DNA of 64,000 bases, from NCBI GenBank assembly GCA_012934845.2, contig WNNJ02002157.1, positions 124,001 through 188,000 of the forward strand, in the 5' to 3' direction. Of this stretch, positions 36,180-47,040 are shown piece after piece. The position numbers were made by a program, and so were the translations under genes. The DNA comes from Pomphorhynchus laevis. Lineage: Eukaryota > Acanthocephala > Palaeacanthocephala > Echinorhynchida > Pomphorhynchidae. The notes under the pieces are model-generated. The model was given only the letters and a program-made list of their open reading frames with translations. It was not told where the DNA came from and did no database searches. How positions within the stretch are numbered: position 1 is the first letter of the stretch; each line of letters opens with the position of its first letter.

Positions 36180-36605
36180 AGCATTAATTTATATCGTAAA
36201 GATGGCATATTTAAATTTACAAGAAACATTATTTTTGCATGAGCATTCATGCATACCATATAATATAAAATATAATACATTAAATAATGAAATTTTAAGA
36301 ATTGCAACAATATGTAATGATATTGGTTTTCTTCAAAATCATTTAAATAATTTAATAGACGCATATTTTAAACTAGGTTACTATAAAAATAACATCAAGC
36401 AGAAAATAGTAAAATATATAAATCAACACAATAACATAAAGAATAAATTTAAACTCTTAAGTGGTAAATTTTTATGGATGGATAATAAATAATATACTTT
36501 GTATTAGAATAAGATACTAGATAGTTTTATTAGAGGAGAATACATCATTAGCATGTATTTCGCCCTGCTGCTATGTTGGGTAGAGGAGTTAGGGGCCGAT
36601 GATAA
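36180..36605 (+). mobile_element. Naiad-type PLE copy C: RT thumb end and start of tail
   Basis: The open frame 36202-36492 (LHEHSCIPYNIKYNTLNNEI, ICNDIGFLQNHLNNLID, LSGKFLWMDNK) matches the end of copy B almost residue for residue. The tail follows as far as TTAGGGGCCGATGATA, where it switches into copy D. Confidence 0.8.
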
Positions 36606-37060
36606 AAATATAAAAATATCATCAAAAAGAAAATCGAAAAATATATAGATCAGCAAATATTATTAAAAAAATTCAAACTCTAAAGCGAACGGTTTTTATG
36701 GATGAATAATAAATAATGTGCTTTGTATTAGAATAGGATACTATATAATCAAATTTCATCCGAGGAATACTCCATTAGCATGTTTTTTGGCCCCGCTGCT
36801 ATGTTGGGTCGAGGAATATGGGCCGATGATAACATAACAGTTCCTCCTTATGACCTCTAATTTTTATTCTGATTCATCGTCTATTATTTATTATTCAATT
36901 AATAGAAATTGCTTTTTATTTTAAATTTTAACTTAATATAAGTTATGAAATCCTTTATAAAATCAAAAAATTATTTATTATTTAATTATTTTATTTTTTA
37001 TCATTATATTTTATTTATAAATAATTTAATATGTGTAAACTCAGTTATCTGTTTTGATTC
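36606..37060 (+). mobile_element. Naiad-type PLE copy D: last codons and complete tail
   Basis: It starts with a decayed version of the KNNIKQKIVKYINQ segment, then FLWMNNK, then the complete tail (36735-37060) ending in CTCAGTTATCTGTTTTGAT. Copies C and D lie head to tail. The pseudoknot stem GGCCC/GGGCC is kept, and the second stem has one mismatch. Confidence 0.75.
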
Positions 37061-37443
37061 TTAATTTAAATAAATGGAATCGCTTTAAATTGTAATCGAT
37101 TTAAAATTGTCGTGATTTTTTAAATTAGGAGCAAGCGATTGGTAATTTTAAATTGTATTTAAGTATACAAAAATAATGTAGCAATGCAGTCGAAACATTA
37201 TATTATTTGACAGTTGTAAATTGTACTCAAAATTGAGTTAAACACACAGAAAAAGTATCACACATGAATTGTGTCAACAAATATTGGTTATCACTTAAGG
37301 ATCTTTACATAAAGTTGAAACTAACCATTGAAGTTGAAAATCAAAAGTAAAAAGAGTTCAACAATGTAAAAAAAAACGAAAACAAAAACATCAAATACAA
37401 ATTCAGCGTTTGCGGATTTCGCTGAATGTCAAAGGAATCGCAT
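37061..37443. other. 3' flank of the AA15-like gene
   Basis: AT-rich DNA just beyond the stop codon of the minus-strand gene. It should include its 3' UTR. No other feature is recognised. Confidence 0.4.
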
Positions 37444-37753
37444 TTATATTGATATTCGTTCACATTGGCAGCTTCTGCGATTGCATACTCCTCGACGACA
37501 GTTGATTTCACAAAACCTATCAACTCTCATGTTATTTTCTAAGGTACCTATCGCCTTACAATGCGAGAATTTTTGACCATTTGCTTTAGGACTGGCGTGA
37601 ATTTTGTCCTTTATTATTTTACTACGCATATTTTGCAATGTTCTTTGTGCAAAATTGGGATTTGGCGTAGTTGCGGCTCTCAACTTTAACCTGTTTAATA
37701 TTGATGACTGAGTTTCTACTTGTCTATCATGATCTTCATCGAACTCTTCATTT
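37444..37753 (-). CDS. AA15-like LPMO-fold gene, exon 4 (C-terminal Cys-rich domain, stop)
   Basis: The exon follows an acceptor AATTTAG (37754-37760). Its first base completes the codon left by exon 3, so the phase agrees, and the summed coding length of the four exons is 1335 bp, a multiple of three ending in TAA (37446-37444). Residues 342-444 start with an acidic stretch (NEEFDEDHDRQVET), go on through a basic linker, and end in a Cys-rich module: CKAIG at 407-411, then CEINCRRGVCNRRSCQC at 423-439. That spacing (CKAxG ... WC-x3-NC-x4-C-x4-C-x-C) is the C-terminal Cys module seen after the catalytic domain of many animal AA15 proteins. Confidence 0.7.
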
Positions 37754-37924
37754 CTAAATTTATAATTCATTTGTTATATGTCTTCAAAGATCAATTGATT
37801 GAAATGCAAATTTAAGTCAATTTAAATTAATTAATTACTTTAGTTTAATCAAATGTGGTAAATTTAAGCATTTATAAATAATAATTAAAACTCTTTAAAT
37901 ACTTATCGTTTTATTTATAAAAGT

Positions 37925-38181
37925 AAAATCTCTAATTGATTTGAAAATTGTAATGTTTGTTTAATTATTTACATAAATATAATTACATCTCTAATCAGTT
38001 AAAAAAGTCGGAAACCGATTGATCGCCAAGCATTCGAGTATATACGCTGCATTCCCACGTTGAACCGATGCGCTTAATCGTTGCCTGAGGAAAGCCGTTG
38101 ATCGAGGTTCGCCAAATCTCTAATTGATTTGAAAATTTTAATGTTTGTTTAATTATTTACATAAATATAATTACATTTTTA
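37925..38181. repeat. ~65-bp direct repeat flanking a GC-richer block
   Basis: AATCTCTAATTGATTTGAAA with the following ~45 bases occurs at 37927 and again at 38115, nearly identical. Between them is a 120-bp segment (38000-38112) clearly richer in G and C than its surroundings. It lies in intron 3 of the AA15-like gene. Confidence 0.75.
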
Positions 38182-39789
38182 AGACAATATTAGTAATGAT
38201 TTGATACCTAATGACAATTCTATATCCATTCGCCTATAAGATAATCACATTTTTGTAGACGAAATGTGTATACAAAAGTGTAAATTTCATCTAATTTCAA
38301 TTTGATGTTGACAGATTTGAAAATAAATGTATCAACGAAAATATTACTTAAATATTAAATTTAAATGATAATAAAATATTAAATATTAAATTATAATATT
38401 ATAATTTAATATAATAATATTATAATTATTAATATTATATTAATAATATTAAATATTATATTAAATATTAAAATTAATATTTAAATATTAAATATTAATA
38501 TTTAAATATTAAATATTAATATTATATTTGGAGTATTAAAATAAAATACATTTTTATCCTTATGGCAAATATCGTTTTTTGTCGATGCAGTTTATAATCA
38601 GAAAATTTCAAATGACTTCAAATTGAAAACAGCTAAAGTCAATATCTACTAAGTCAAAAACATTATTCCCATAGATTGTTTTCCGAGACCAAACTCAATA
38701 ATCCAACGTATTGCATTATGCTGTATTATTATATTATATTATTATATAATCATGTACACATACAACATTATTGTAACATTATTAATATTCTTTAATTATT
38801 AATATTAATATATTGATATATACATTAACTATTAACTTAAGAGTAAGACTAAATGAATTTTATTAATAAATTATACGGAATAAAATTATATGGATTAATA
38901 TTATTTTATTAAATAAATATTAGTTATCAAATATTATCTTATTTATTTTTAATCAATATTTGATAAGATTAATATAAATATTTGCTTATAATCAAATATT
39001 TAATTTTATATTATATTTTTTATTTATTTTATATATAAAATGAATGTGTATTAATTAATATGTTAAATTAATGTGTATTTGTAAAATAAATGTATTATAA
39101 ATTGATTTAAATATAGTATAAATACAAAAATATAAATAGTTACTGCTAATTAAATACTTAATTTCATCAAAGAACAATATTTATATTAATTTTAAGTTGA
39201 TATATATTTATATAGCTATTAATATGAATATACCAATATATTAATAAATATATTATATAAATATATTAATATCAATGTATTAATTTATTACTTAAAATCA
39301 AATATTTAATTTCGGAAAGAAACAATATTTAACTGATTAAATATTATAATATAGCATAGTTATACAAATTTTCGTATTTTTAATATTTGACAACCCGTAT
39401 TATTAAATACTAGGCATATTTCCATTGATGGCGTCAGGTCGCAATAAGTACGAGACTGGCTATTTTGAAAACCATTATATTTAAGTTTATTTTAGAAACA
39501 ATAATTCTATTACTTTATAATTATCGTTTAATTTAGATATTTCGTTTACTCAAATGCAGTTTGTCATTGCCATCAATTCTTAATTATGCAAATAATTATG
39601 CATGTGACTGCTGAATATATTGAAATCACTATAAGTAAAATAAAATATTCGCTGTGTCATAACTAAAATCAGGATTATAACAGTTATTTATTTTAAATTT
39701 TTAGCTTATGAATTATAAAATAATAAATATATTCCATTTAAGTTAAATTAAATTTGAATTAAATATTAATAAATTTAATTAATACATAC
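38182..39789. other. Intron 3 of the AA15-like gene: AT-rich, low complexity
   Basis: Much of 38340-38530 and 38740-39360 is simple AAT/ATT/TTA-rich sequence. No coding segment is recognised. The donor of exon 3 is at 39789-39788 (GTATGT on the minus strand). Confidence 0.6.
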
Positions 39790-40320
39790 GGTTGATGGTT
39801 CGATGGCGATACTGTCAGTTCCCTAAGTGATTCATGTTTCAATTTATGTACTAAGTATTCCAGCATGTCAACGGTTTCTCTGAATTGATTATATTCACTT
39901 CTAGACATGCATACTAAACCTGATTCATCAGTTTCTGAATAATACGATACTTTCGGTGTCAACCATCTATGTGAACTGGATTGACGGAGAGAAGGTGGTT
40001 CATCCCTATTAAATCTTTTTGAAGATTGTTTATAGAAATATCCCTTATTTTCGTCGACATTTGATCCATAATGGTCGCTGATTGCTTCAGCGTGATATGA
40101 GTGAATTTTCTTTTGTTTTAAATCACCTGGATTTAATTTTATATAGTCAGAAGTTTGACGTTGGTGTATTTGCAAAAGCGAGCAATCTTGAAAAATTTCC
40201 TGAACTCCACAACCTTGGCACTGTATGCTGCTGCTTGGATCTATATTGATCGTATCGTAAGTTCGATATTTTAATTGCAACACACATCGCTCGCATGTTA
40301 AATATTCAGGAATGTGAATG
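39790..40320 (-). CDS. AA15-like LPMO-fold gene, exon 3
   Basis: The acceptor TTTTAG (40321-40326) and donor CC|GTATGTATT (39790/39789) bound a 531-bp exon, residues 165-341. It opens with SIHIPEYLTCERCVLQLKY, matching the AA15 core VxLPxxLTCxxCVLQWxY. CQGCGVQEIFQDC follows at residues 199-211, matching GCGxQExFxxC. The last 125 residues are not part of the known fold: a polar, Ser/Lys/His-rich tail with LRQSSSHRWLTPKVSYY and a possible short helix MLEYLVHKLKHESL. The junction with exon 2 (AG|C, Ser) keeps the frame. Confidence 0.75.
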
Positions 40321-40334
40321 CTAAAACATCCATA

Positions 40335-40435
40335 AAGAATTATTCGAGCTGGATCGAAGGAAAGAGAAAAATTTTAATTAATATTTCGCTAACCTCTGTT
40401 ATCATCTTCAGAAAATTACCTAAAATATACACTAT
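40335..40435 (-). ncRNA. Hammerhead-like core in a dispersed repeat (intron 2)
   Basis: On the minus strand, CTGAAGA (40411-40405, an exact CUGANGA core) is followed by a T, then GATAAC-AGAG-GTTAGC (stem II with one mismatch) and GAAA (40387-40384). The same ~95-bp repeat occurs twice, as an inverted pair, at 58480-58625. The cleavage site and stem I are not clear. Confidence 0.4.
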
Positions 40436-41559
40436 TCTGAAATTCGAACATAGAATTACAGATTGCCTTAGAACTAATTTGTTTAAGCATAAGCAGAAAT
40501 GTAAAGCCTTTAATCTTTACTAGCAATTGTTATTTTTGAAATATTTCCACAAGGTAGAGCGATATTTTCGCGAGCGGAAATCACAAAGTTCCCCATAACA
40601 TCGATAGGAACATAATTTGTAGCGTCTGTAACAAATTAACAATTTAGCAAACATTATTTGCTAATTCTTAATTAATTACGGATTATGTTTTATTAATCAA
40701 TTAAACATTAATTATTAATTAATGATTTGCGATCAAAGTCTGTAAGAATTTGTCTCTGATAACACATTTTATTTGTAGATTTGACTGCCATGGACTAAAT
40801 TCACTGATGATATTAATTTATCATCCACGTTATTAAACTTTGTGACTTCCATTCTACTTTATTTAAATTCTTCTCAAGTATTTTTTAGATCGTCTTTGTC
40901 TGTAAATTTCGCAGAAGAGCTGGCAGCACTTCACTCAAAAATACTTTTGTGTTTAATATTTTAATATTAAACTTTATTTTAATTAATTTTATTTTATATT
41001 AATATTTTAATATTTAATATTTTATTTTTTCGGTGTAAAACTTTTGTATTTAATTTTCGCAGAAGAGTTTGTAACACTTGTATTGATACCAAAGAAAATA
41101 ACTTTTCGATATTCACTGATGTGGAAAATTTAAAAATATCTACATTACTTAAATAAGGGTAATTATTGGGTAATAATATATAATTATTATATATTACATT
41201 GACATAGGTTCCCGTAAATGGGCCTTAATTAGAACTTTAAATAATCTTTTCAAAATAACAATCCATTTAAAAGTCTTTAACAAGTGTTCTAGGTAATTGT
41301 TAAATAATAATTATTTAATTAATTAGCAATAATAATTATTAATAATAAAAATAAAAAACGACAAAACATTACAGTTAGGAACACTTCCTAGCTCCACAAC
41401 TTTGTTTAATGACACATCAATTTAAATTATTTATTTGAGAAAATTCGTTTCCAATCCTAATTATTACAAGAAGGCGAGGAAAGATGAATATATATTTGAT
41501 TACAAAAATACAATATTTCTACGGCACTATGGTACGTCATCTTCAATGTTATATGTATA
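40436..41559. other. Intron 2, AT-rich part
   Basis: AT-rich sequence with no recognised gene. The short similarity of CGCAGAAGAGCTGGCAGCACT (40911) and CGCAGAAGAGTTTGTAACACT (41046) suggests a small duplication. Confidence 0.4.
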
Positions 41560-41725
41560 TTATTTCTCAAATTGATTTGAGAACTTTTTTTATGGTAAAA
41601 AAGTTTGAAAACTTCTTTTGAGAAATTGATTTCTCAAAAGTTCTCAAATTGATTTGAGAACTTTTTTATGGTAAAAAAGTTTGAAAAGTTCTTAAATTCA
41701 TTTGAGTTCTTAAGTTTATTTGATT
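41560..41725. repeat. Duplicated palindromic unit (~74-bp period)
   Basis: TCTCAAATTGATTTGAGAAC plus the following TTTTTTATGGTAAAAAAGTT occurs twice (41566 and 41640). The core GTTCTCAAATTGATTTGAGAAC at 41639 is a palindrome with 10-nt arms. Confidence 0.8.
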
Positions 41726-41769
41726 TATTTGTTTTATCAATAAATCTATCTCGTAAAAAATTATTAATA

Positions 41770-43512
41770 ATAAAACAGTAGCTCGGGCGGAACAGCTATG
41801 CGTAGGACAACGTTGTTCCATTGAGAAGATAATTCACTCTTTTAGGAAAGCATTTAACGAGCACAATCATGCTTTTTGTCGATGCTACAAATGCATTTAA
41901 CAACGTCAACCGCACACTTTCCATTGTGAATATGGATAAGGTTTGCTTTTCGCTTACACAGGTTTTAAGGAATTGTTACAGCTAAAATCCTGAACTTGTA
42001 TTACATGACGGCGTTATTATGTCAAGAGAGGGATCACTCAAGGGGTTCTTTTATCTATGGCCACATTCGGAGCAACCACACTCCTATTGATAAGTGAACT
42101 GAAGAATCGTGTTCCTAGCGTCCTAAACCGTTGGTACGCAAAAGATTTTACTTTAATTAGATGACTTGACGAAATTTTGGAATTGTGGTCTGTGCTTGTG
42201 GAAGTTGGCCCCAAATACGACTACCCGGGCAAGTGTAAACTCCTTGTACATCCAAAACTGCTGGACGCGGCTACAATATTCTTCAACGGAGCACAGGTTC
42301 AAGTTAATGCTGAAGGGTCTGAGTTACTGGAATCCTTTATTGATCAGTCAAATTTCGTAAAGAAAAATAACCGAAAAAATAAATGCATCGATTGAAGATA
42401 TTGATAAACTTTCGCAGATTGCGTCTGTAGATGTTCAAATTGCATATGCTGGATTATCACATGCTCTACAACTTCGGTGGTCACACCTCTCTAAAACAAC
42501 ACATATTGAAGTCGGAACATTTCTAACGCTGAAAGAATCTATATTCAATTGTCTGATACCGAAAATATTTTACGTAAACCATTAGTCGCAAGACTTGTCT
42601 GACATATGTTCACTACCGTTTAGACATGGAAATCTCGGAAATTCAGATCCAAACGATATAGCTTATGAGGTATATAAGTTCTCCTTGAAATATGTGGTTC
42701 ATACGTAAGTAATACGGAAGGAGCAAATTTATCATCTAGCGAAGCAGTTTTGACATCGGAGATCAAGTCAAAAATTGAGAGCTATCATCTTGCGTGGAAG
42801 CAACGTATAACTCACAAGCTCTTATAAACTGGAAAGGTATCCAGGATGGGCAATCAAGCATCCAGGGACGAATTTGTGGCAATGTATGATATTGAGTTCG
42901 ATGCAGCAGTGGCTAGATGCTGTTGCGGTGAAGTTTTCACGACAATGCACGCATTATCCTGCCAGACAGATGGTGTCCCAATCATTCGACACAATATTGT
43001 GCGAGATATATTCGCCAATTTCATCAAATATGGGTCCTATCAAGTCGCAGTAGAACCTAAGTTGCAAGTCGTTGAAAACGCGGTTCAGTTTGAGCATTCT
43101 ACAATAATCCGTGAACAGATTCCAGACTAGATATTGCGTATAGCAGTTTAGAATATGGAAATATGGAACGTTCCTTCTTGGATATGGGTGCTTACAGCTG
43201 CCTTGCTTCGTCATACGTCTCCGGTCCGGGTGCGTGATTTAATATCAGCAATCCAAGAAACGAGCAAAATACACAGAGAAGGTGTCACGAATTGAAAGAG
43301 GACGTTTATCCATTTGTAATGACATTCAGCGGAGGTACCGGGCTAGATGCTAACAAAGTTATTCAATTAATCCCGAGAAAGATGGCGTCAATATTTAATA
43401 TAGACTGTGTCACTTGTATAAATCTGCTTACAGCAAAACTGTCTATAGCAGTGACAAAAACCACATCGATTTGTCTACGACGACTAATCCGCGGATCTCA
43501 ATCAACATATTA
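41770..43512 (+). mobile_element. RLE-type LINE fragment 1 (RT plus C-terminal Cys-His and endonuclease-like region)
   Basis: RT: FVDATNAFNNVNRTLS near 41878, a GVT(T)QG-type stretch near 42025, and YAKDFTLI near 42133, where the YADD box has become YAKD; KLLVHPKLLDAATIFFNGAQ follows. C-terminal part (42846-43250): CCCGEVFTTMHALSC, then IRHNIVRDIFANFI, then RLDIAYSSLEYGNMERSFLD. The end (43292-43512) has FSGGTGLDANKVIQL. The Cys-His cluster followed by D...D-containing strands resembles the restriction-like endonuclease of R2/R4-type LINEs. The copy has several frame breaks and lies in intron 2 of the AA15-like gene, in the opposite orientation. Confidence 0.65.
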
Positions 43513-43700
43513 ATAAAAATATTTTTGTGACACAGGAATCCACACAACTGATGAGGGCATTGATCATCTGGGCTCTCCAATCGGATCATATCCATTCACA
43601 GAGTCATTCGTAAAGATGAAAGTAGAGAAATGTATTTGGATGACCGAACATTTGTCTGACATTGTTGAATTTGAATCAACATGTGGCATACATGTGGATA

Positions 43701-43744
<44 letters not shown>

Positions 43745-44440
43745 CATACATGTATGTACATACATATATTACATACATGCATATATATTCATATATACTG
43801 TGTAACACAAATGGACGTATTTAATGAGGACATAAAAGGTATAGAGAGACTGGTTTAAAAACTTGAAGCACTCCATATACAACGTTTTTCTACCTAAGCT
43901 GACCGAACAAGGTGACATAATTGGGACTATGTGGATGACATGCTCATTGTCAACGACACCAGGAAAATTAGTTATTCGGGGCGATTATGAGAATGCTGAC
44001 AGCATCTATAATCAATCAATGAGAATGTGTGACCCCATTATGAGCAGTGATATGAGGAATATCATTACAGTGCCTCAAAAACACATTTGAACAGTTATCA
44101 CAGGAAAACAAATTAGAGATCAGCAACAAAATTTCACAAACGTAAGAACGGATAGACGACAAGTCAAGAAGTATAATCACACATGTTGCAGTGAAAGGAG
44201 CTTCATCTTCGCTCATTGTGAAACTCAAATAATCCCCAATCACGGTTAAATACCAAACAGTTAGGAGATGCAATGAGCGTTCGATATAACTTATCCTTAC
44301 AGAATTCTAAATCAAGATGTGCATGTGGAGTCGTATTAGATCCAGTACACTCCAATCATGTCGGAATGGCGGGAACACAATAATACGCCACGACTTAATC
44401 CGTACCTTAATAGCTAATGAATTGGATAGCATATGCAAGC
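43513..44440 (+). mobile_element. RLE-type LINE fragment 2 (same family)
   Basis: It opens with FCDTGIHTTDEGIDHLGSPI, then PFTESFVKMKVEKC. This is RT sequence that should follow the YADD box, so the fragment starts inside the RT. It ends in CACGVVLDPVHSNH and NTIIRHDLIRTLIANELD, the second copy of the Cys-His region. A (TA)n run sits within it at 43705-43738. Confidence 0.55.
43705..43738. repeat. (TA)n microsatellite
   Basis: About 17 uninterrupted TA units, followed by a TACATACATG-rich stretch to about 43800. Confidence 0.95.
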
Positions 44441-45395
44441 CCTATCCTCTTTTGCTTGTTTTTGTTCGATTTGCCGGCGTGCATAACAGATTCAGGCGCA
44501 TCATGTATCCTTATGTTGATAATTTAGCCATCATTTCGTCCAATCCCAATAATACCTCGTTCAGTTTGAATCATCTTGAAAACTTTAACGATAGGAATGT
44601 TCAAGTTGTAAATACGGAGAAGACTAAGATGATGAAATTTAGCACATGTGGTCACATGTCTCGTCGTGATTATTTTAAATACAAATAAGCACCTTTAGAG
44701 TTTGTAGCTCGATTTATTTATCTTGGTTTTTGCGCTTCCGCGTCCCTCACCCACTTGACTCGCGTCAGTTTTGACAGAGTTATCAAGTTTTTTTCACATA
44801 ATGTTTGCTTCTAAGATAAGTATGGTATTGCTGCCTTTTGGAGATTACTGACCATTGCTAATTTGCTATGCATCGACTAAATAAAATGGACCTTTATTAA
44901 AAAGTATTTCGGGTTATCAAAGAAAACTTCGTCGTCTACACTATCAGTCATTACGAGACAATCACCACTGTCATATGAATTCTTTAAAGCATTTAGTCTT
45001 GAAAAGACGACCAACTATGTCCGTCATACTTAAATTTGGGAACAAAAATGTAGAAGCGTAGATTTACAACATTTAATAACCCCTGCATACTTGCATTCTC
45101 AGCTATGGAATGTCACCGTGCATCCTAAAAAAGCCTTTGTAATGCGATATTCTTCACATTGTTATCATGGAAAATTTTGTACGAATCGGATTGTATGCCA
45201 ACGTCGAGAGGCTAGCTGTGTGTGTAAATTTTGCAATAAGTCTTGCTTCAAACTGTTGCACGCACACAACTGTCGAATTCTACAACATATGACTATGTTA
45301 ATTGAACGCTTTGGACACTTTTATTCCTTGACACTTATCGTGTTTCTTTGTCGTCTATTTTTGTTTATAATCCCAATCGCTCATGGCGGCTAAGG
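44441..45395 (+). mobile_element. LINE-E reverse transcriptase fragment
   Basis: The frame at 44450-44688 reads YPYVDNLAIISSNPNNTSFS, then LNHLENFNDRNVQVVNTEKT and KMMKFSTCG, an RT catalytic box (Y-V-D-N, degraded from YVDD) plus the N-x-x-K-T-x-x-M-x-F motif. It continues with FIYLGF near 44720. The last frame (45091-45393) contains CVCKFCNKSCFKLLHAHNC, a C-x2-C...H-x3-C-like cluster typical of a LINE C-terminus. The fragment is broken by stops. Confidence 0.55.
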
Positions 45396-46009
45396 GATTT
45401 ATTTAATAAATAAACTCAGATTATTAATTATTATCATGGATAATTTTAGAATATAGTCGATAATATAGCGTAGTATGAATGCTTATTAAACATTTTCCCT
45501 TTGAAGTGTAATAGGCTAAATCTGCTTGATCAAGATTCATGGAAAAACTGCTTTACAAGTTAAAAAATGTAATGAATTTTTTGATCAAATTTGAATGTAT
45601 GAAAATGAGATGGGCTCAATCACTGTAGAATTATTGAATACGATCAAATTTTGTATGTCACCACAAAATAACAGCTGGACCAAAGATTTACATGTCATCT
45701 TAAGTTAATTTTACTCTATTACATAAATACTTATGTCACGTTTAAAAACGTTTTACCCAAAAAATTTAAATTCAATCGTTTTGTCTCTTAAGACATTAAA
45801 AAGGTTTATTTTAACGAATTAAGAGTAAAATGAATGCATTATTTAATATTAAAAGATTAATTAATAAATAATAACTATAATTATTTTATATTAAAATGAA
45901 CGGATTATTCAATAATATTAATATTATTTTATATTTTATATATTTAATATATCAGAGTAAATAAAAATCTCCATATTATTGTATCTATTACAAATATTTA
46001 CAAAAGCTT
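45396..46009. other. Intron 2, AT-rich part
   Basis: No recognisable feature on either strand. Confidence 0.4.
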
Positions 46010-46345
46010 AGAAATCAGATAAGATAACTGCGTTTACATATTTTATACGATAAAAATGAAGATAAATAATAAATAGTTGTATAATATTTTATACAACTTT
46101 TATTTATATCAAGTTAAAATTTAAAATTAAAATTTATAATAAATGTCAATTTTTATGAAATAGATAATAAAAACAGACGATGTTTAAGAAATAAGAAGTA
46201 GTGCCCATCAGGAGGAATTGCATTGTTGTCAGGTTTAGGTTCCAATTCCTAGATCCAACATAGCAGCGGGGTCAAATACGCTTTATTGGCGTATTTCCTC
46301 TGATAGAATTTGATTATTTAGTGTACCTTATTCTAATACAAATCA
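46010..46345 (-). mobile_element. Naiad-type PLE copy E: tail only
   Basis: The minus-strand reading matches the family tail from the coding end to the terminus (AACGCAGTTATCTTATCTGAT at 46030-46010). Its hairpin is AAATACGC / GCGTATTT where other copies have AAATACAT / ATGTATTT, so the pairing is kept by paired changes. Confidence 0.7.
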
Positions 46346-46744
46346 AATTAATTATTATCAATTTATAAAACTTTTAGCTTAGTAGTTTAAAAAAGAATCT
46401 GTGCACGAAAGAATCATGCGCATATAAAGGCCTTAGGTTTTATTGTTGGACAAACAGAAACTGATTGGAAGCGCATGAGTAATCTTTACAATCCCGACGA
46501 TGCCCTAAAATTATTAAAATGAGTTTGATTTGTATGTTGTAAATTAAATATTTTAATAATATTTTGTTGATGTATAACTATACATTATAAGAAATAGAAA
46601 ATATTAAAATTTATCAAATTTGCGTGATGAAAATAAGCAGAAAAATAATAGTGTCGTATAAATTATACATTGTTTAAGTATTTCTGACAGAAGTTATATT
46701 ACCGGAAAAGCAAAACCCACAGGTCAATAATAACTTGTCAATAG

Positions 46745-47040
46745 AACAGATCAGATAACTGAGTCTACGTATTTTATACAATATATAAATTAAAAATAAA
46801 GATAGACAATAAAGAATTATATAAGATTTTATACAATTTCATTTATATCAAGTTAAAATTTAAAAAGTTAAATTAAAAAGTTAATTTTATCAAGTTAAAA
46901 TTTGAAATTTAAAATTAAAGTCAATTTTTATTAATTGACTAATAAATAACAGACGATGTATAAGAATAAGGATTAGATGTCATCAGGAGGAACTGCTATG
47001 CTATCAGGTTTCGGCCCCTAACTCCTCTACCCAACATATA
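46745..47040 (-). mobile_element. Naiad-type PLE copy F: tail, truncated inside the pseudoknot
   Basis: The minus-strand tail from about 47040 to 46745 has GGGGCC and CATAGCAG (the 3' strands of both stems) followed by the usual CTGATGACATCTAATCC and the terminus CTCAGTTATCTGATCTG. The 5' strands are lost. Confidence 0.7.
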
